From Brevifilum sp029548365 (GTDB lineage: Bacteria > Chloroflexota > Anaerolineae > Anaerolineales > Anaerolineaceae): a DNA stretch of 64,000 nt. The position numbers and the translations under genes are program-made. The stretch lies in NCBI GenBank assembly GCA_035376985.1, contig DAOSSA010000001.1, forward strand, positions 124,001-188,000, in the 5' to 3' direction. A model generated the notes under the pieces. That model made no database searches. It had not been told where the DNA came from and saw only the letters and a program-made list of their open reading frames with translations. This document shows positions 18,851 through 27,685 of this stretch, piece by piece (positions within the stretch are counted from its first letter, which is position 1; the number at the start of each line of letters is the position of its first letter).

Positions 18851-19315
18851 ATGAAAGGTCATCCGGAAATTATCAAAACTTTGAATGAACTGCTCGCTGA
18901 TGAACTTACAGCCATTAACCAATACATTCTTCATGGAGAGATGTGCGAAGATTGGGGTTATGAGAAGCTGCATGATGTCATTGAGAAGCGCGCCATTACA
19001 GAAATGGTTCACGCTGAAAAATTGATCGGGCGGATTCTATTTCTCGGCGGCATGCCGGTTGTCTCAAAATTGAACGATATTCACATTGGTGAAGAGGTTT
19101 TGAAACAACTCGAGAACGACCATACGGCTGAATTAGATGCAATCAATGCGTACAACAAAGCAATTGCCAAAACCATTGAACATGGCGATAATGGCACAAA
19201 GGTCCTGCTGGAGTCAATCCTTACAGATGAAGAAGATCACATCGATTGGATCGAAGAACAATTGGACCAAATTGAACAGGTGGGCTTCCAGCGTTACCTC
19301 AACAAACAGTCGTAA
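18851..19315 (+). CDS. bfr: bacterioferritin
   Basis: Iron-storage protein that forms 24-subunit shells, oxidises Fe(II) and stores ferric mineral. 154 residues, typical length. Ferroxidase ligands are recognisable: Glu in DELTAINQY (residue 18), Glu and His in ITEMVHAE (51 and 54), Glu in DHTAELDA (94), and Glu/His in DEEDHIDW (127 and 130). The Met in ITEMVHAE (52) is the heme axial ligand of true bacterioferritins and is kept. GGAGG precedes the start, with a promoter upstream and a terminator downstream, so it is monocistronic. No bacterioferritin-associated ferredoxin is adjacent. Confidence 0.95.
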   Translation: MKGHPEIIKTLNELLADELTAINQYILHGEMCEDWGYEKLHDVIEKRAITEMVHAEKLIGRILFLGGMPVVSKLNDIHIGEEVLKQLENDHTAELDAINAYNKAIAKTIEHGDNGTKVLLESILTDEEDHIDWIEEQLDQIEQVGFQRYLNKQS

Positions 19316-19342
19316 TTCTCTGTCAGAATACGATCCAGAAGA

Positions 19343-19369
19343 AGAGCAGCCCTACCGCTGCTCTTTTTG
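19343..19369 (+). terminator. terminator of bacterioferritin gene
   Basis: Perfect 8-bp stem AGAGCAGC/GCTGCTCT (19343-19350 with 19357-19364), 6-nt loop, then a run of T. It follows the stop by about 27 nt. Confidence 0.8.
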
Positions 19370-19385
19370 TAATTAACGACGTACG

Positions 19386-20303
19386 TTAATAAATTTCAGA
19401 AAACCAATTTTGAATAATTGACAGAAAAGCATGTGGAGCTTCCTGGTGGGGCAGGTGCCCAGCGCCTTGAATTGTGACTTTCCTGGTATTTGGCTGGATA
19501 TTGACGATCGCGTCTGAATTGGCTTCTGAGAAAAGCAGGTCAAATTCTCCGCGCATTACCAGCGTGGAAAGTTGAAGGGTTTTCAATTTCGCAGGTAAAT
19601 CTGCTTGTAAATGTTTGATCCAGGGTGCAAGGTTGCTTAATGTGGATAAGTAAGCCCTGCGCTGACCATCATCCCATACGCGTTGATTGACTCGATGATA
19701 TAAAAAAGATCGATCTGCTTGTGGGAGATCCTCAATTTGATGATAGACATTATTTAATGAAGCATAAGCCGCATCCGGGTCATTTCGCAGCCTGGTATAG
19801 AGCCATTTGCCCACCACTGGTAGACCCATCAAGCGCAGGCTCCAGTCTTGCATCGCCTGTGGCTGGAATATTGAACCACCAATGAGAACCAATCCATTGA
19901 TACGTTCGGGATGATTGATTGCGATCTGATGAGCTAAAATTCCGCCTAATGAACTCCCCATCAGGGTTGCATCAGGGATAGCAAGCTGGTCCATCAACCC
20001 AACGATTGCGCTAAGCAAATAATCAGGTGTGTAATCCACATCCAGCTTTTCTGAGCGTCCAAAACCGGGCAAATCAAGTGCAATGACGCGAAAATTTTCT
20101 ATTAGCGGCGTATAAACATGCCGCCAGGTATCTGCTTCATCCCCCAGCCCATGAATCATCATTAGAACCGGTTTGTTAACCTTGCCTGTATCAAAAAAGA
20201 ACAGGCGCAGCACAGGTTTTTCGATTTCAATCCGTTGGCCATATCTGGCTAATGCGGGCCATGGCTCCATCGGTGTTTGATAGATTGTGTTCTTTTTTGG
20301 CAT
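19386..20303 (-). CDS. alpha/beta hydrolase
   Basis: Serine hydrolase of the alpha/beta fold, 305 residues from the chosen start. The oxyanion segment is MMIHGLGDEADTW, the nucleophile elbow GSSLGG (Ser near residue 120), the acid probably Asp in GEFDLLF, and the catalytic His in GAGHLPHQEAP. The ATG at 20303 is preferred because GGAAGG lies 6 nt upstream; a longer form from 20348 lacks a site. Substrate unknown: such proteins range from esterases to C-C hydrolases. It is transcribed alone. Confidence 0.85.
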   Translation of the reverse strand: MPKKNTIYQTPMEPWPALARYGQRIEIEKPVLRLFFFDTGKVNKPVLMMIHGLGDEADTWRHVYTPLIENFRVIALDLPGFGRSEKLDVDYTPDYLLSAIVGLMDQLAIPDATLMGSSLGGILAHQIAINHPERINGLVLIGGSIFQPQAMQDWSLRLMGLPVVGKWLYTRLRNDPDAAYASLNNVYHQIEDLPQADRSFLYHRVNQRVWDDGQRRAYLSTLSNLAPWIKHLQADLPAKLKTLQLSTLVMRGEFDLLFSEANSDAIVNIQPNTRKVTIQGAGHLPHQEAPHAFLSIIQNWFSEIY

Positions 20304-20426
20304 GCTTAACCTTCCTGATTTGTTGAATTGTCTTTTAATTATAAACAATATTCAACAATTACGTGAGAGAAATCCGAAAGAAAAAGATGGTCACTGAATC
20401 TTTTTTATTATATTGATAGTAAATCC

Positions 20427-20455
20427 TTGTAAAATAGAAGAATAGGTGTTATAAT
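20427..20455 (+). promoter_or_regulatory. strong promoter with extended -10
   Basis: TTGTAA (20427-20432), 17-bp spacer, TATAAT (20450-20455) preceded by TGT, giving an extended -10. It drives the small membrane protein gene at 20511. Confidence 0.7.
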
Positions 20456-20510
20456 GACCGTCTTCAGTGGACATAGAAGAAACATAGAAATCTAACAAAG
20501 GAGGACTCAA

Positions 20511-21005
20511 ATGGCCAAACCTACCAAATATGCACCACATTTATGCACTTTATTCATGGTGATTGCCATCATTGGCATTATCTTTGGCTTTGTTTTTAAA
20601 CAAGGTATTATCCCAATCATTCTTTTACTGCCAACCGCAATTTATGAAGCATATCGAACAGAAGGTAAATCCACCAAAACAGCATCCATCGTGCTGCTGA
20701 CGGTTTTGGTCGCGTTGATGTTCCTTTTTCTATTTGATATTCAAATTAATATTGGTGAATTCCTTGGTTCTGAACAACAGTACATCGGCGGTTACTGGGT
20801 ACCTTTAGGTGATTTGCGCATTGGTGCTACGGCAGTAATCGCAATAATTTCGGTTATCCTGTTTACCAGAACGAGGGGGGTGTATACCAAATGGTTGGCC
20901 GTTATTATTTTTGTGACATCTTTTGCGATCATCTATCTGATTGACCCGGCTGCCTTTTCAGACTTGTTTAAATATGGGATCGATGAAGCATTACGCCGTT
21001 TTTAA
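20511..21005 (+). CDS. small multi-pass membrane protein, unknown function
   Basis: I do not recognise a family. The 164-residue protein is mostly hydrophobic, with probable helices at about 10-29, 31-46, 56-75, 96-115 and 124-143, and a charged loop (YRTEGKSTKT, about 48-57). There is no enzyme motif. It has an unusually good expression setup for an unknown gene: an extended -10 promoter and AAAGGAGG 7 nt before the ATG, which supports that it is real. It is monocistronic and convergent with galK. An AT-only inverted repeat at 21029-21048 may be a weak terminator. Confidence 0.8.
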   Translation: MAKPTKYAPHLCTLFMVIAIIGIIFGFVFKQGIIPIILLLPTAIYEAYRTEGKSTKTASIVLLTVLVALMFLFLFDIQINIGEFLGSEQQYIGGYWVPLGDLRIGATAVIAIISVILFTRTRGVYTKWLAVIIFVTSFAIIYLIDPAAFSDLFKYGIDEALRRF

Positions 21006-21099
21006 ATATTACAAACGGCAAGTAGAATAAAATTATTTCAATAATTTTTCCATTCGCGTGGAGCTGCTTGTGTTAAATATTATCGTTGAGATAACCCAA

Positions 21100-22257
21100 T
21101 CATTTTTTATTGAGTTCCTGTGTGTGCACGCCATTAGCGCTTTTTACGATGAATAAGCTGGGAGCAATTCCCGCCTTATCCTGGTAAGCAGATTTGACTT
21201 CATGGATGAAGCCCGATTCTTCTCCCTGGCTTACAAGCGCTAATGCGCATCCGCCAAATCCTGCGCCCATTAAACGTGCACCGAAACAAGCGGATTGATT
21301 TTTTGCCAAATCAACGATCAGGTTCAAAGCGTCACTGGACACCTCGTAATCATCTCTCAAACTGGCATGACTTTCATTAATGAGTTCACCCATTGATCGC
21401 AGATCATGGTTTTGCATTGCATGAACGAATTGCAAAACACGAGAATTTTCGCTAATGACGTGTTTGGTGCGCTTATACAGGATTTCTGGGATGATTGTTT
21501 GCCTTGCATCTAAATCAGATTGGTTGGTTTCGCGCAAGCTATTAACATTCAACAAGCGTGTGACTTCTTGGATTTCCTTATGCCTGATGTTATATGCGGA
21601 TTGTGTCAGTTCTCTGCGGGTGAGGGTATCCATGACAATAAAACTCACATTTTCAGGGATGGGTATAAATTTATAATCCAGTGTTTTACAGTCCAGCAGC
21701 ATGGCGTGGTTTACTTTTGCATCTGCTGAGATCAGCTGGTCCATAATTCCAACATTCAAACCAATCCAATCGCGTTCAGCCTTTAGAGCGATTAGTGCCA
21801 AATGGGTCGGATCAATGGAAATATTGGATGCAAGGATGAAAGTTTTTACAATAGCAATTTCAAGCGCGGCAGACGAGGACAACCCGGCGCCAATGGGGAT
21901 ATTTCCCGAAATCACGCCTTGCCAACCCTTCAATGGATACCCTTCATCGGATAGCGCCCAGATTATCCCTTGAAGATAATCAATCCAGGAAGATTTTTGT
22001 TTTTCAAGATCAAACAATCGCATTTGATGGAATTCATCAAAATCGACTGAATAGACTCTAATAAAATCATCCTGCCTGGGTGAGAAAAGGATGGCGACAT
22101 CGCGATCTATGGCTACTGGCAGCACAAAGCCTTCTGAATAATCCGTATGCTCACCGATCAGATTAATCCTGCCGGGAGCAATGACGAATGAAGCAGGTTC
22201 ATCTTTGAAGTGCTTCTTGTAAACTGCGTGAATTGTGTTTATGCGGGCCTGGTCCAT
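21100..22257 (-). CDS. galK: galactokinase
   Basis: GHMP kinase that phosphorylates galactose to galactose-1-phosphate. 385 residues. The galactokinase signature GRINLIGEHTDYSEGFVLP is near the N-terminus, the ATP-binding GHMP motif IPIGAGLSSSAALEIA is at about 117-132, and the C-terminal motif GARLMGAGFGGCALAL is present. The gene begins 44 nt after a LacI-type regulator on the same strand, so the pair is probably one operon under galactose control. galT and galE are not in the window. Confidence 0.95.
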   Translation of the reverse strand: MDQARINTIHAVYKKHFKDEPASFVIAPGRINLIGEHTDYSEGFVLPVAIDRDVAILFSPRQDDFIRVYSVDFDEFHQMRLFDLEKQKSSWIDYLQGIIWALSDEGYPLKGWQGVISGNIPIGAGLSSSAALEIAIVKTFILASNISIDPTHLALIALKAERDWIGLNVGIMDQLISADAKVNHAMLLDCKTLDYKFIPIPENVSFIVMDTLTRRELTQSAYNIRHKEIQEVTRLLNVNSLRETNQSDLDARQTIIPEILYKRTKHVISENSRVLQFVHAMQNHDLRSMGELINESHASLRDDYEVSSDALNLIVDLAKNQSACFGARLMGAGFGGCALALVSQGEESGFIHEVKSAYQDKAGIAPSLFIVKSANGVHTQELNKK

Positions 22258-22301
22258 TGTTGCTAACCTTTTTTTTCAAAGTGGTTGATTTCTGGTACTG
22301 A

Positions 22302-23315
22302 TTAAATTGGAGCACAGGTTTTCCTGATTAAAAGGGAAGGGGTTAATCGGATCACTTCTGGGTGGATATCTTGTTTTTGGATCGCTTCAATAAGCATTTT
22401 CACGGCTAACTGGCCAAATTGCTCAATTGGCTGTTGAATCGTAGTCAATGGAGGCTCGATATACGCTGTAATTGGCAAACCATCAAAACCAATCACAGAT
22501 ACGTCCTGAGGGACGCTCAACCCAGCTTCTCTCAGGGCTTGAAGCGCTCCGATTGCCATCCAATCATTCTGGGCAAAGATGGCTGAAAAGGGTACACCAT
22601 AGCTTAACAGCTTGTTGATTGCAGCTTTACCAGATTCAGCTGTCCAATCTCCGTTGATGACTAACTTCTGATCGACCACAAGATTTTCATCTCGGAGCGC
22701 TTTTTGAAAACCCGTTAAACGATCACGAGTGCAGGCTTCATTTTCCGGCCCAAGAATAATTACAATAGAGGCATGGCCCAAGGATAGCAGGTATTGCGCT
22801 GCAATGAAACCACCCTGTTCATCATCCAAGCAAATCGCCGGTACCTGCTCAAAAACGGGCGCATTTTTTAGATAAATAATTGGCATTCCCTGCTCGATGA
22901 TCGGGAGCAAATGATGATACCGGTGATCATCACGCGGATTGATGATTAACAAACCATCTACACGGCGGTTAATCATTTCATCCAGTACTGGAAGAAATTG
23001 AATGTCAGTTTCAGCGCTGGCGAATAAAATAGAAAACCCATAATCCTGAGCAGTGTGCTGAGCCGCTTGAATAATGGATGAAAAATTAAAGTCAGTAAAA
23101 TTTGGCGTGATGCATCCTAAAGTTTGGGTTTTTCCTTTCATAGAGCGGGCGATTGGATCGGGTGTATACCCCATCGCTTTGATCACATCTTTAACCTGTT
23201 TGCGGGTGTGGGGGGCGACATCGGGTTTTTGATTAATAACACGAGACACAGTTTGTTTGGACACGCCAGCCTTCAGTGCCACATCAGCAATGGTGATCCG
23301 TTTTTTTTGACGCAT
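22302..23315 (-). CDS. LacI family transcriptional regulator (probable galactose repressor)
   Basis: Repressor with an N-terminal helix-turn-helix (RITIADVALKAGVSKQTVSR, about 5-24), hinge, and a periplasmic-binding-protein-like sugar domain (TLGCITPNFTDFNFSSII onward; GFDGLPITAYIEPPLTTI at the C-terminal side). 337 residues from the ATG at 23315, which has GGAGAG 6 nt upstream; an upstream in-frame start at 23414 would put 33 residues in front of the HTH and run through its own operator. It is followed by galK, so galactose or a galactoside is the likely inducer. Autoregulation is indicated by the operator cluster at 23345-23382. Confidence 0.9.
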   Translation of the reverse strand: MRQKKRITIADVALKAGVSKQTVSRVINQKPDVAPHTRKQVKDVIKAMGYTPDPIARSMKGKTQTLGCITPNFTDFNFSSIIQAAQHTAQDYGFSILFASAETDIQFLPVLDEMINRRVDGLLIINPRDDHRYHHLLPIIEQGMPIIYLKNAPVFEQVPAICLDDEQGGFIAAQYLLSLGHASIVIILGPENEACTRDRLTGFQKALRDENLVVDQKLVINGDWTAESGKAAINKLLSYGVPFSAIFAQNDWMAIGALQALREAGLSVPQDVSVIGFDGLPITAYIEPPLTTIQQPIEQFGQLAVKMLIEAIQKQDIHPEVIRLTPSLLIRKTCAPI

Positions 23316-23344
23316 CGAGTACTCTCCGCAATATTGATGGTTAT

Positions 23345-23382
23345 TGTTAACGATATCGGTAACGATACCGTGATCGTTAACA
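23345..23382. promoter_or_regulatory. LacI-type operator cluster upstream of lacI-galK
   Basis: Three copies of the core (G/T)TAACGAT occur in 37 bp: GTTAACGATA at 23346, GGTAACGATA at 23358, and the reverse-complement GATCGTTAAC ending at 23381. The outer pair forms a perfect 10-bp inverted repeat (23345-23354 with 23373-23382). The middle copy is itself a 14-bp near-palindrome around a central CG, as expected for LacI-family sites. It lies 30-67 bp before the repressor ATG. Confidence 0.65.
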
Positions 23383-23440
23383 TTAATATAACAGACAACA
23401 ATCCCGGTTGTCAATGGATAAGATTTGAAAAGATATGTGT

Positions 23441-23478
23441 AAAAATTATGAACTCCAGCAAATTGCCGGAGTTCATAA
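23441..23478 (-). terminator. terminator of the TPR-LuxR regulator gene
   Basis: An 11-bp perfect stem TTATGAACTCC/GGAGTTCATAA (23446-23456 with 23468-23478). On the minus strand it is followed by five T (23441-23445). It starts 54 nt after the regulator's stop and separates it from lacI-galK. Confidence 0.75.
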
Positions 23479-23532
23479 GAAAGGAGATCGAAATGAAGCC
23501 AAATACTAATTAACGCATTATTAATAATTCAA

Positions 23533-25140
23533 TCAGGTCACTCCTGTCAAAACGCCCATATCTTTTGCCTGTGATATCGCATGAATTCGATTTTCAGCCT
23601 GCAATTTACGATAAATATTGCTTCTGTGGCTTTTGATAGTGTTACAGGAAAGAAAGAGTACTTCACCAATTTGTTTATTCGTTAATCCTTGTGCAATCAG
23701 TTGCATTACGTCTGATTCCCTCTGACTTAAAAGGTTGCTAGAAATGGGCTTAGTGACAGATTTTGCTTGATTTTGGAGATTAGTATGCAGGATATTACGT
23801 ATGCTTGTTAAGAAACCTTGATGGTCATTTATATTATCACAGAGGTTTATCAGCGGCAGAAGAGATTGGCCCATGAGAAGAAAATCACCCAGGTTGTTTT
23901 CTGGCCAGGCCAAGGCAACGGCTTTAGAAAAAGCACAAACCGCCAAATCTTCCTTTCCGGTTTGTTCATAGGCAACAGCCAGGGCGGTCAAAGATCGAAT
24001 AAGATAGGAATTCGCGTTCTGATGCATGAATTTTGGGATAACTGCTCGTAATATCTTGATCGCTCGCTCTGGTTTGCCGTTAAGAATATAAATTCGTGCT
24101 GCAATGGGCAGTGTAAGTCCGAGTTCATACCCATAGCGTTCGTAAAGATCATCAGGCAGAACACCATCAAAGCCACTTATAATAAGCCAATCAGACGCAT
24201 GGTCAAGAAGACCTTCCTCAATTGACAAACGCGCTTTTAATCTATTCGCCTGCTGAAGGTGAACCTTTTCATAAAAATCGCTTTTCGTCTGGATCAACTG
24301 AAATAAATCGTCCAGCAGCGTGTGAGCAGTAGATAAATTACCCTCTCTAATATACGCTTCGCATAGATGTTGGTGTGCTGTAAATGCATACAGTATTTCT
24401 GAATGATCAGCAAGCTGTATCGCTTTTTGCAAATAAGATTTTGCTTCGTCAAGACGATGCCAGAACAATAAAAGGTGTCCGTACCCCGACAATAGTTTTA
24501 TGGTGTGGGGATTTTGTTTGACATCATGGTCGTTGATAAAAGTGAGGCTTTTTTGATAGATGGTCTCAGCTTCGGATAAGCGCCCCTGGACTTTGCGGAT
24601 ATAGGTGAGGTAGTTATAAGCTGCTAATACGCTGCCCCAATCTTCAAGCTGATAACCTGACATCAAGAGTTTTTCGAACCAGATTGTTGCATTTCCCAGG
24701 TCGTTTTTAATGGTGTAAGCCATTCCTAGGTTACGCTCAACAATATGCTGAAAGTAGGTATTGCCTGGTTTGATCAGCTTAAGTGCCAATTTTGATTGCT
24801 TGATACCCTCCTCTGGATCTTTATAATAACTGGAAATGATTGCGCGTAATGCTGCAATTTCACCTGTATGACTTTGTGTATGATCCAGTTTTTCCACCCT
24901 GTTCAATACGGCGCTGATATTTTCTGGAGCCTCTTCACAAAATAGCAAGGCTGCAGCGTGATAAATGATCAGCTGGGGTGAAGTTTCAAGCAGGTCGCTT
25001 GCTCGCTGTTGAATGAAATCAAGACAAGATTGATAATTGCCAGACAACAGAAGCGTTTTGGCATGACAAACAGGGTCAAATATCGCTTGTTCAGCAAAGA
25101 TATCAGTGACAAAAATGTCTTTAATTTGTTGCTCAGTCAT
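23533..25140 (-). CDS. TPR-repeat LuxR-type transcriptional regulator
   Basis: 535 residues. The C-terminal 62 residues form a GerE/LuxR helix-turn-helix (LLSQRESDVMQLIAQGLTNK, then FLSCNTIKSHRSNIYRKLQ). The rest is helical TPR-like repeats, several recognisable by Ala/Leu/Tyr patterns (GSVLAAYNYLTYIRKVQGRL; HQHLCEAYIREGNLSTAHTL). It looks like a MalT-type regulator without the N-terminal ATPase. The ATG at 25140 is preferred over a TTG at 25164; both have weak ribosome sites. Its ligand and targets are unknown. It is bounded downstream by its own terminator, so it is independent of lacI-galK. Confidence 0.85.
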   Translation of the reverse strand: MTEQQIKDIFVTDIFAEQAIFDPVCHAKTLLLSGNYQSCLDFIQQRASDLLETSPQLIIYHAAALLFCEEAPENISAVLNRVEKLDHTQSHTGEIAALRAIISSYYKDPEEGIKQSKLALKLIKPGNTYFQHIVERNLGMAYTIKNDLGNATIWFEKLLMSGYQLEDWGSVLAAYNYLTYIRKVQGRLSEAETIYQKSLTFINDHDVKQNPHTIKLLSGYGHLLLFWHRLDEAKSYLQKAIQLADHSEILYAFTAHQHLCEAYIREGNLSTAHTLLDDLFQLIQTKSDFYEKVHLQQANRLKARLSIEEGLLDHASDWLIISGFDGVLPDDLYERYGYELGLTLPIAARIYILNGKPERAIKILRAVIPKFMHQNANSYLIRSLTALAVAYEQTGKEDLAVCAFSKAVALAWPENNLGDFLLMGQSLLPLINLCDNINDHQGFLTSIRNILHTNLQNQAKSVTKPISSNLLSQRESDVMQLIAQGLTNKQIGEVLFLSCNTIKSHRSNIYRKLQAENRIHAISQAKDMGVLTGVT

Positions 25141-25394
25141 GGTTCGACCCAATTGGCAAAGCAATCCCGAAGGAAAGTCGGTTTTCAGAGCAGCTTGTTT
25201 TTTTGAGCAAATCCTGTCGTTTCACTAATAAAAGAGCGCGTTTCTCGATCGACCGGGGTCAGAACTGAATCATTGAAGATGGTTCAGATATTCGCCTGCT
25301 TATCACAGTTTAACATGCATGGAGAGTTACCAAACCATACTGTAGTAGGGTTTTTTCGATAGAAACTCATAGAATTCACATTTAAGCTCTCTTT

Positions 25395-25428
25395 AATAAG
25401 TGCCTGAATGTTCGTTCAGGCACTTATT
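25395..25428 (-). terminator. 14-bp hairpin spanning the stop codon of the S10 peptidase gene
   Basis: Perfect arms AATAAGTGCCTGAA and TTCAGGCACTTATT (25395-25408 with 25415-25428), 6-nt loop. The stop codon at 25416-25418 and the last sense codons lie inside the stem. The flanks have no convincing T-run on either strand, so it may protect the mRNA end rather than terminate. Confidence 0.5.
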
Positions 25429-26903
25429 TCAATTGAATTGCGAATGAAGTCTTTCAAATCTTTTGATAACTTATCTAGCGATTCTTTATGAAGATACATC
25501 ATGTGGCCTGCCTCATAGTAGGTCATTTTGATGTCAGCGGAGAGCTTCTCTGGCAGGGGAATGTGATCAAAGGTGTATTCTGCAGCTAAAAATGGGGTAG
25601 CAAGATCATAATAGCCATTGCATACAATTACTTTAAGTCCTGGATGGAGCAAAAACCCGAGTCTGAGGTCCTGGGCTGTATTCACATAGTGGTTCTGGTA
25701 ATCCTCGTATTTCCAGCTCTGATAGAGCGACTTCAGAATCTCATAAGGAAGATCGGTCTCGTATTCCAGGTCTCGTCGTAAATAGTCATACATCGTTGCA
25801 GTGTATGGGCCAAGGATGATCGCATAACTCGGATCGAGCTCATTTCTTTCTCCGACCCGATCTTTATCAAAACCTTTAAATCGACTGTCAAAACGGCCGA
25901 TTGTGTAGCCTTCATCGCGAAGAAGTTCTTTGCAAAAACGATGAATATTGATGCGATAATTTGATCCCTCAATATATGATTCATCTAAACCGGTCAAACG
26001 AGCAAGCTTGGCAGTGACTGCTTTACGTTCATCTACGTTGAGGCGATTCCCCTTCATGAGCGCCACTGTGTAGTCACCCAGGGCATATTCTCGGGCTTCG
26101 TTGACTGCAGTTTCAAGGTCAGTCTGCAAATCATCAGGGAGTTTATGGTGGAACCAAGCCGATGCAGTGTATGTGGGAAGGAACAGAATGTAGGGCAGGT
26201 CGTTGCCTTCGTCAAAGCTTGCCGTCATGAAATTCAAAATCGACGAAACAAACATGATCCCATTTAAATACATTCCGTAACGTTGTTGGAGATAGCCTGC
26301 CAGGCCAGCCGCACGAGTTGTGCCATAGCTTTCTCCAATAATGAATTTCGGTGATATCCAGCGTTTATTGCGAGTTGTCCAGATGCGGATGAATTCGCTG
26401 ACTGATTGAATGTCTTTTTTGACATCGTGAAACTGTTCGGGTTTTTCTTTAGGAACAGTACGACTGTATCCGGTACTGACCGGGTCGATAAACACCAAAT
26501 CAGTTAGCTCGAGAAGCGAATATTCATTCTCCACAAGGCGATAGGGAGGTCCGATAGGATTGCCCTCGTCATCCATCAGGACCCGTTTTGGCCCCAACAA
26601 TCCCAGATGTAGCCACACAGACGATGAACCGGGTCCACCATTGAATGAGAAGGTCACCGGTCTTTCGGAAGTTTCGTTGTCTTTCGTGTAGGCTACGTAA
26701 AAAATACTGGCTTTTTGTTTTTCACCCACCTCGACATCTTCCTCTTTGAGTACGATCGTGCCTGTTGTTACGGTATACTCCAATTGAACGCCGTTAATTT
26801 CAATCTTATGCTGGGTGACCGATGAAGTTTCTTCAACGATTGTAGGCTTTGTGGGTTGCTCTTTTTCTTCAACGATGGATTTGTTTTGATTTTCTGTGCT
26901 CAT
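25416..26903 (-). CDS. peptidase S10, serine carboxypeptidase family
   Basis: Serine carboxypeptidase-like enzyme, 495 residues. The oxyanion motif FNGGPGSSS is at about 85-93, the nucleophile GESYGTTRAAGLA at about 189, catalytic Asp in NGYYDLATP (about 430), and His in EAGHMMYLH (about 464). All three catalytic residues are kept. The start at 26903 has AAAGG 6 nt upstream; a longer reading from 27002 has none. The N-terminus (MSTENQNKSIVEEKE) is hydrophilic and shows no signal peptide, whereas S10 enzymes are usually secreted, so either it acts in the cytoplasm or export is by another route. Confidence 0.9.
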   Translation of the reverse strand: MSTENQNKSIVEEKEQPTKPTIVEETSSVTQHKIEINGVQLEYTVTTGTIVLKEEDVEVGEKQKASIFYVAYTKDNETSERPVTFSFNGGPGSSSVWLHLGLLGPKRVLMDDEGNPIGPPYRLVENEYSLLELTDLVFIDPVSTGYSRTVPKEKPEQFHDVKKDIQSVSEFIRIWTTRNKRWISPKFIIGESYGTTRAAGLAGYLQQRYGMYLNGIMFVSSILNFMTASFDEGNDLPYILFLPTYTASAWFHHKLPDDLQTDLETAVNEAREYALGDYTVALMKGNRLNVDERKAVTAKLARLTGLDESYIEGSNYRINIHRFCKELLRDEGYTIGRFDSRFKGFDKDRVGERNELDPSYAIILGPYTATMYDYLRRDLEYETDLPYEILKSLYQSWKYEDYQNHYVNTAQDLRLGFLLHPGLKVIVCNGYYDLATPFLAAEYTFDHIPLPEKLSADIKMTYYEAGHMMYLHKESLDKLSKDLKDFIRNSIEISA

Positions 26904-27673
26904 AATTAACCTTTCAACTAGATTTAAAATAAAATGACCTGTGAAACAGGGGGATTCCTTTATGTTTTTCTTGCATTCGACCAGCCATAAACGGGCGGTC
27001 AAATATTAATAAGTAACTGTCAACGCGCATTTGAGGTTCAAATCCATAATGCTTCTGAAAAACTCTGCTACGGAGTATCGTTTCTTGATGAGTTTGCAAA
27101 GCAGAAGATGAGTATATATCGTGACAATTCTTTTGGATTTCCTTTAAATAATTCTTTTGGTGAGCATTAAGCCAGGTATACATCATGTATGACCAATTCG
27201 CATGACTGAATTTTACCAGGCAACTTTGTGGTCATTGGGTTCCTGAGGTCGTCATCTATGTGGAATAGTCGACAAGTATTCGTCAGTGATTTGGCTCGAA
27301 TGTCTAGATTTTTAATTCATAACGAATTAACAAAAATATTTTTTTATGTCTGCTGTGCGTATTCACGGAAAGCGGCATGGCTCCGGTACGCGACGACTTT
27401 TCTCATGACAATTGTACCTGATCTGTCCTAATAATTATTATCTAATGTCAGATTTCGAATATCGGGTAAAAAGAATGGGAAATTAGCCAATGTTAGTGCT
27501 CAAAGCCGTTCAAAACTTCAATCAAAAAGGGATTGTTTATGAAAAACTTAGATCGCAGGCGGATTTGAGAATCTGACTTTTTTCAAACCTCAACGAACAG
27601 GGGAGGATTTGCTGAAATTATTCTGAGCCTGGACATATCCCAAGTCATTGTATGGTTGACAAGACTTCTCCGG
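26904..27673. other. intergenic region of about 770 bp without a supported gene
   Basis: Lies between the S10 peptidase start and recD2. Short open frames occur on both strands (26914-27186 minus, 27228-27431 plus), but none has a ribosome site, a recognisable domain or an obvious promoter. The middle is AT-rich. I see no RNA gene. Confidence 0.5.
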
Positions 27674-27679
27674 TATACT
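27674..27679 (+). promoter_or_regulatory. -10 box directly before recD2
   Basis: TATACT ends 6 nt before the recD2 ATG at 27686, so the expected transcription start is the A of the ATG. No Shine-Dalgarno is present. TTGACA upstream is only 12 bp away, too close to act as its -35. Confidence 0.4.
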
Positions 27680-27685
27680 TTGGTT

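Noticed and set aside
26914..27186. 90-codon minus-strand frame upstream of the S10 peptidase
   Set aside because: No domain, no ribosome site, and it overlaps the leader of the peptidase gene.
27228..27431. 67-codon plus-strand frame in the gap before recD2
   Set aside because: No ribosome site, no domain, base use unlike the neighbouring genes.
27656..27679. TTGACA plus TATACT as a standard sigma-70 promoter before recD2
   Set aside because: The hexamers are only 12 bp apart, far from the usual 16-18. Only the -10 is kept.
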